64,000 nucleotides of DNA, taken from contig JAJEKV010000052.1 in the NCBI GenBank assembly GCA_021234155.1, positions 7,613,358 to 7,677,357 of the forward strand, written 5' to 3'. This DNA is from Isoetes taiwanensis (lineage: Eukaryota; Streptophyta; Lycopodiopsida; Isoetales; Isoetaceae). The notes under the pieces were generated by a model. It saw nothing but the letters and a program-made list of their open reading frames with translations. It did no database searches and was not told the origin of the DNA. How positions within the stretch are numbered: position 1 is the stretch's first letter; every line of letters begins with the position of its first letter. Shown here one piece after another: positions 60,001 through 64,000 of this stretch. Both the position numbers and the translations under genes were made by a program.

Positions 60001-62590
60001 TTAAGAGGAGTATCCACCCTTTTAGCCTAGAGCTACTCTCTCGGATCGATTGGGTAGTCATCAGAGTGCGTAGTTAGAGAGCATACTCGAACCGCCCGGG
60101 TGCTTTGCCGTTCGCGATTGGATGGCTCTCGGCGACGTTCGCGGATCCTGGCGGCCCAGAGCCCCATGTCATGCTCTATAGCTTCATTCATATCGCCCTT
60201 TGCTTCCTATAAAAACCAAAAGAATATGGCGTTAATGTAGTTCATAGAATTATAATAATTTTCTACAAGCGCACCCGCATTCCATGGTGGGAGAGTTCCC
60301 TCGTCGTATAGCTGTTGATCTGGATAAAGCGGCTCCCGTTAAAGTGGCTACTTGTACCTGCTTTGCTTGCTAGGGGCAAACCCGTATAGATATTCCTATG
60401 ACAATATAGCGAGTATTAGCTAGTGACATTTAAAGTTCTTATTAAAATTAATGTGAACTAATATAGCTCTTACGAATCTATAATGAAACCCTTTCAGGCC
60501 AGGCGAACCAAATGAGAGGCGGCTTTTGGCGTGCTTTTAGTTGCTTTGTCGGTCCAGAGCTCTATGTTTTTTTGGATCCTTTTTGCGTTCGAATGCAATC
60601 GATTGCAAGGCACACAACATTATCACAAGTTAAAGTGAGCGAATGACAAAAAAAAATAAAAATACCTTGATATCTTCCTTGTGGAGATTAAGTGGTTTAG
60701 GGACTTTTGACCAATCGCCTCCTTCTTTTTCGCCAAAGTACGCCCGGTTCCTTGACCACATTGTGCCTTTGACATACATCGATAGATCAGCGCAATATCA
60801 AAATAATAAAAACAAGACTATGACTAGGTCATGTACCTCCTTTTAAGTATAAGCTTCGCCCATCATCGAAGTGAGCTTCTTCGTTCGCGCCTTTGCTTTT
60901 TCTATCTCACGGGAAACTTCGTTTCATTTTATTTTTGCAGCTCTCTATTTGGCGTTGGTCATAAGCACCAGGCCACTCCCTATACGGCGGGGAGGCCATA
61001 AGCGAAGATATTATTTGTGACCCAGCGTCCCTCGATTGTAGTATAAAAGACACTTCCCTCATCATCCTTCTTAGGAAAAGCGTCCACGAAGCATAAATGG
61101 TGGGTATATAAAAGCGTGTTTATGTCTAAAGATCAATATACATATCCGTCCGATTAAGAACCTTTTGAGCACTTTACAATGTATTCTAAGTGAAGAGAAT
61201 GAACAAAACAACAAATTTAGATGACAAAGTACTAATATTTAAGGTTGATATCTTAAATAATATGTTCACATAACTTACATCAAAAATTATTATTAATATG
61301 ATAGTCGGGTATATTCGGGGCCAATTCACCCCATGAGACTTACGTGTCTAAAACAAAGCGAAATGGGGCGCTCTTCTTGGTGACGCGTGGGCGTCGTCGG
61401 GGATCCTTCCCTCTCAAGTCGGTGGCGACCATGTTCTTGGATCCGAACCACAGTGATGATCGTCGCGATCTTGAGCGTTGTGAGTCTGTTGCTCCACTAC
61501 TTCTTGACACAGGAAGTAATGAGAGAATGAGCATCTTTAACATCTTTTGCAACCAAAGAAATGTTTGGTGCGTAGTGGATATATATTTTTGTTGAAATCT
61601 TCCTCCAAGTTCCTTGCATTAGAAAAATGCATTGCGGTCTCTTGCCTAGAGCGGGGAGTCCATACTACGTCTAGCATTCTCAATATTCTCGGCGAGAGCG
61701 TGGAGGCCGATAATCAACACTATGTCGTTGGGGAATAGGGGCGGGGAGGCTGCCTAAGCTGGCGTTGGTGTCAAAGAGGCAAAATATCTTTGCAATTTGG
61801 TCTCTCTCGGGGAGACATGTTTTGCGAGGGGGGGGCGGAGGAGGGCTGATGAAGCACAAATATCATGCAAAAACAATTCATTTATTTATTATTTTTATAA
61901 AAAACTATCTTAATACCCAAACCTTTGGTGTAGTGATAGGTGGAGGTTGGCGTCTTGGAGGAACATCGGCCGCGATTGCCCCTACCTCGTGGAGTCCTCC
62001 TCCTATTTTCTCTAAACTTCGTCCCTTTCCTCTACACAACAAATTAAAACTCCATGCATAAACTCACATACCTAATTAGAGGGTAAAAGCGTATAATAAA
62101 AACTATATAAATACTTACCTTAGTCTTGCTCATTCTCAAGATGCGATTGCGATTACCTCTATTCATGCATGAGAAAAAAGCACACCTAGATCAAAAGAAA
62201 TTGTGAGAGAAACATTTGATAACCATGAATGATATTGGTTGCAATAATAGAATGATACTTACAAACCATAGAGATGAAAAATAGTATTTTTATGGTTGAA
62301 ATGTGCCACTAATGAGCCGGCCGGACTTACTTGCGGTCTTGGCCGTCTTGGCCAGGGGGCGGGGGAGGCATATAATGCCATGAATATTGCATCGTGAGAA
62401 AAGAGGGCCACAATGAGGGAAACCGCTAAAAATTGAGCCTCGCCATGACTATATATATTAATTTGAACATACTTGAGAATTAGCGAGAGAAAAGCTTTGA
62501 ACAAGTGTCTTTGAATAAATACCTAAATTTATATTCTTATCTTCTTATTTATATTAGAAAAGTATCTAGTATATAGGTATGGGGTGCATA
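60001..62590. other. Interior of CACTA-like region, weak coding signal
   Basis: No domain recognised. Minus-strand frames with exon character occur at 60666-60800, and perhaps near 61340-61552. The T- and A-rich spacers between them look like introns. A transposase or second protein of the CACTA element might lie here, but this is not shown. Confidence 0.35.
60666..60779 (-). CDS. Exon-like piece with splice donor, unrecognised
   Basis: Reads MYVKGTMWSRNRAYFGEKEG and continues to NLHKEDIK, where the codon AAG is followed by GTATTT, a possible splice donor. The frame extends a little upstream. It resembles true coding sequence by composition but I cannot assign a family. It may belong to the transposon whose end lies at 59291. 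Confidence 0.3.
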
Positions 62591-62596
62591 TCGAAC

Positions 62597-62880
62597 TCTA
62601 GGTTGCCATATTATCGGGCCATGTATCATGTCATACACAGAACCCTAAATTATCCGCGTGGCATTTTTAGTGCCACATCATGAAACTCCCGTTTGCGTGT
62701 GGCACATCATCAAACCCTAGGTTGTGTCGCGTCGCGACTTCCTATTGCCACATCATAGTAAGTGCCATGTCATCAAACCCTAGCTTGCGTGTGCCACATC
62801 ATCAAACCCTAGATTGTGCCACATGGCATTTACAATCTAGGGTTTGATGATAGCACTAAAACCTAGGGTTTGGCGTCTAT
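62597..62880 (+). repeat. Repeated CATCAAACCCTAG units with hairpin
   Basis: At least four units of CATCAAACCCTAG follow CCACAT or CCATGT strings. A perfect 20-bp inverted repeat with a 14-bp loop lies at 62798-62851. No gene. Confidence 0.85.
62798..62851. repeat. Perfect 20-bp inverted repeat
   Basis: ATCATCAAACCCTAGATTGT (62798-62817) and its exact inverse (62832-62851) around a 14-bp loop. It could form a strong hairpin in RNA or DNA. Confidence 0.92.
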
Positions 62881-63031
62881 AGCGACACTTTATCTACAAG
62901 TTATGATTAATAATTTATTTACCATTAATAATAATTTTTTGATTAATAAATTACTTTTTCATTAGTAATTTTGACTAAAAAACATTTATTGGTTGCAACA
63001 AGCCTCAAATAGGAAGACAAAATTATATTAA

Positions 63032-63286
63032 TCACTTCTTGCAAGCATTTAACGGTAGCTTAGCCATCTCAAGTGGATCACCACACTTCATATGTCGTCT
63101 CTCTCTCACAACTATATCGAGGAAGAAAGCCTCTTTGTTTTGAACACATCGGCGGCCTTGAGCAATAGATGGGCGATCCATGTGCACCGACTCTCTATCC
63201 ATCATCATTTGGACCTTCATATGTTGGATGATGTCCAATGTGCTAAAATATCGATCGGTTGGGTTTATCTCAACACACAACCCCAT
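63032..63286 (-). CDS. Unrecognised 84-residue frame
   Basis: Minus frame starting MGLCVEINPTDRYFSTLDII, with a histidine/methionine-rich middle and basic end. Together with 63585-63358 upstream, it could be part of one gene running leftwards; there are several stops between. Not assigned to a family; it may be transposon-derived. Low confidence that it is translated. Confidence 0.3.
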   Translation of the reverse strand: MGLCVEINPTDRYFSTLDIIQHMKVQMMMDRESVHMDRPSIAQGRRCVQNKEAFFLDIVVRERRHMKCGDPLEMAKLPLNACKK

Positions 63287-63357
63287 AAGCGCATTGCACG
63301 GACAAAATCAAAGGAGCATCTACGTAAATGTAGCCCGGGGAATATATGTCGGATATC

Positions 63358-63585
63358 TCATGCCCCATGATGCTTGGTCATCGATGATGATGTAAAAACT
63401 CTCTTCTCCCACCAAGGATATCTTGGATTCCATCTTGTAGTGTATAGCGGCTCTTCAATTTGGGCATTGGCTCCTTGCAAAAAAAAGGAGGGCCGTGTCC
63501 CAATCACCAATAGCCACCCACACATTTGTAGCGAGTCATCAAAATGGAGTTTGACCCTTTTGCAATTGAGCTTTGTGTGTGTCAA
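63358..63585 (-). CDS. Unrecognised 75-residue frame
   Basis: Minus frame MTHTKLNCKRVKLHFDDSLQ with a hydrophobic centre (GWLLVIGTRPSFFLQGA). It lies 72 bp upstream of the frame at 63286-63032 in the same direction. Possibly two pieces of one disturbed coding region. No motif recognised. Confidence 0.28.
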   Translation of the reverse strand: MTHTKLNCKRVKLHFDDSLQMCGWLLVIGTRPSFFLQGANAQIEEPLYTTRWNPRYPWWEKRVFTSSSMTKHHGA

Positions 63586-63590
63586 CTGGG

Positions 63591-64000
63591 CGTGGATGGC
63601 ATAGACTCATACGCAAAGGCGAGAGCTATTTACGGGGCGTACTTATACGAGTCTCATTTTGGCTTTCCACTCAGCACTTATCTTCATATCAGCCCTTCTT
63701 GGAGCACTATGCATTGCATTTGACCATCTCCTATAAGAAGAGAATTGGCTCGGGAAGATGGTCAAGTAATTCTGCAAAGGTTCCTCCATTCATGAATGGC
63801 GGGACTACCATTGGTCCTGTGGCTCATCTCCACAAAAGACCTCGGGGGCAAGTCAAGGGGTGTGGCCAATCTTTGGACTTGGGCTCTTGAAGCGGATATA
63901 CTTGTCGACCAACAACCATGATGCGGCTCTATCTTGGCCTCTCCACATAATGCCCGATTATAATAATCATCTTGATTAAAAGTACGGGGTTCCCAAGATC
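63591..64000. other. Window end, unassigned
   Basis: A 105-residue + frame (63573-63890) competes with broken minus-strand frames that fit the direction of the pieces at 63.0-63.6 kb. Neither can be supported. Confidence 0.3.

Overview
This window looks like repeat-rich nuclear DNA of a land plant. The main reasons are two plant-type Ty3/gypsy retrotransposons, one with an initiator-Met-tRNA type primer binding site and a chromodomain region, a CACTA-like terminus, exon fragments separated by T-rich introns with AG/GT borders, and no operon-like coding density. I see no complete host gene and no tRNA, rRNA or CRISPR array. The species cannot be told from the sequence alone.

Layout. (1) About 1.0-7.5 kb, + strand: a decayed Ty3/gypsy element of the Tat/Athila-like type (gag, CCHC knuckle, protease, RT, RNase H, integrase). 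Its integrase is split by a 1.1-kb poly(A)-tailed retrocopy (5408-6516) with a 17-bp target-site duplication. (2) 8.7-14.4 kb: a mosaic of non-coding repeat modules, here named A-E, many of which recur inverted at 42.1-49.1 kb. (3) 15.9-18.0 kb: exon-like pieces of an unrecognised, broken plant gene, followed by repeats S and R (18.15-21.29 kb) and one more exon-like piece at 21.8 kb. (4) 25199-39092, - strand: a structurally complete 13.9-kb Ty3/gypsy chromovirus with two 1.62-kb LTRs, a perfect TTAAT target-site duplication, PBS, polypurine tract, gag-pol domains and a chromodomain-like end. It sits inside an older, related LTR (24630-25198 plus 39098-39940). (5) 42.1-49.1 kb: inverted copies of the modules, including a 3 x 650-bp tandem array. 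(6) 49-56 kb: non-coding DNA with small tandem duplications and one 306-bp TIR element. (7) 56.5-59.3 kb: a second R+S copy. (8) From 59291: a CACTA-like terminus with a CpG-rich subterminal region, then AT-rich tandem repeats and weak unrecognised coding pieces to the window end.

The most striking property of the window is technical. Wherever two copies of a repeat can be compared (LTR pair, R copies, S copies, tandem duplications), they agree almost base for base except at CAG/CTG (CHG) positions, where small substitutions and indels such as CG, CGG, CTTT or GAG appear. The element's primer binding site, whose canonical form is known, shows the same kind of change at its CAG. This is what systematic long-read base-calling errors at CHG-methylated cytosines would look like. 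It probably explains why even the young element has no long open frame, and it means frameshifts and stops here should not be read directly as evolutionary decay. I did not find a convincing new biological system; the best candidates for a second look are the error pattern, the nested LTR structure, the inverted module blocks and the R+S unit.
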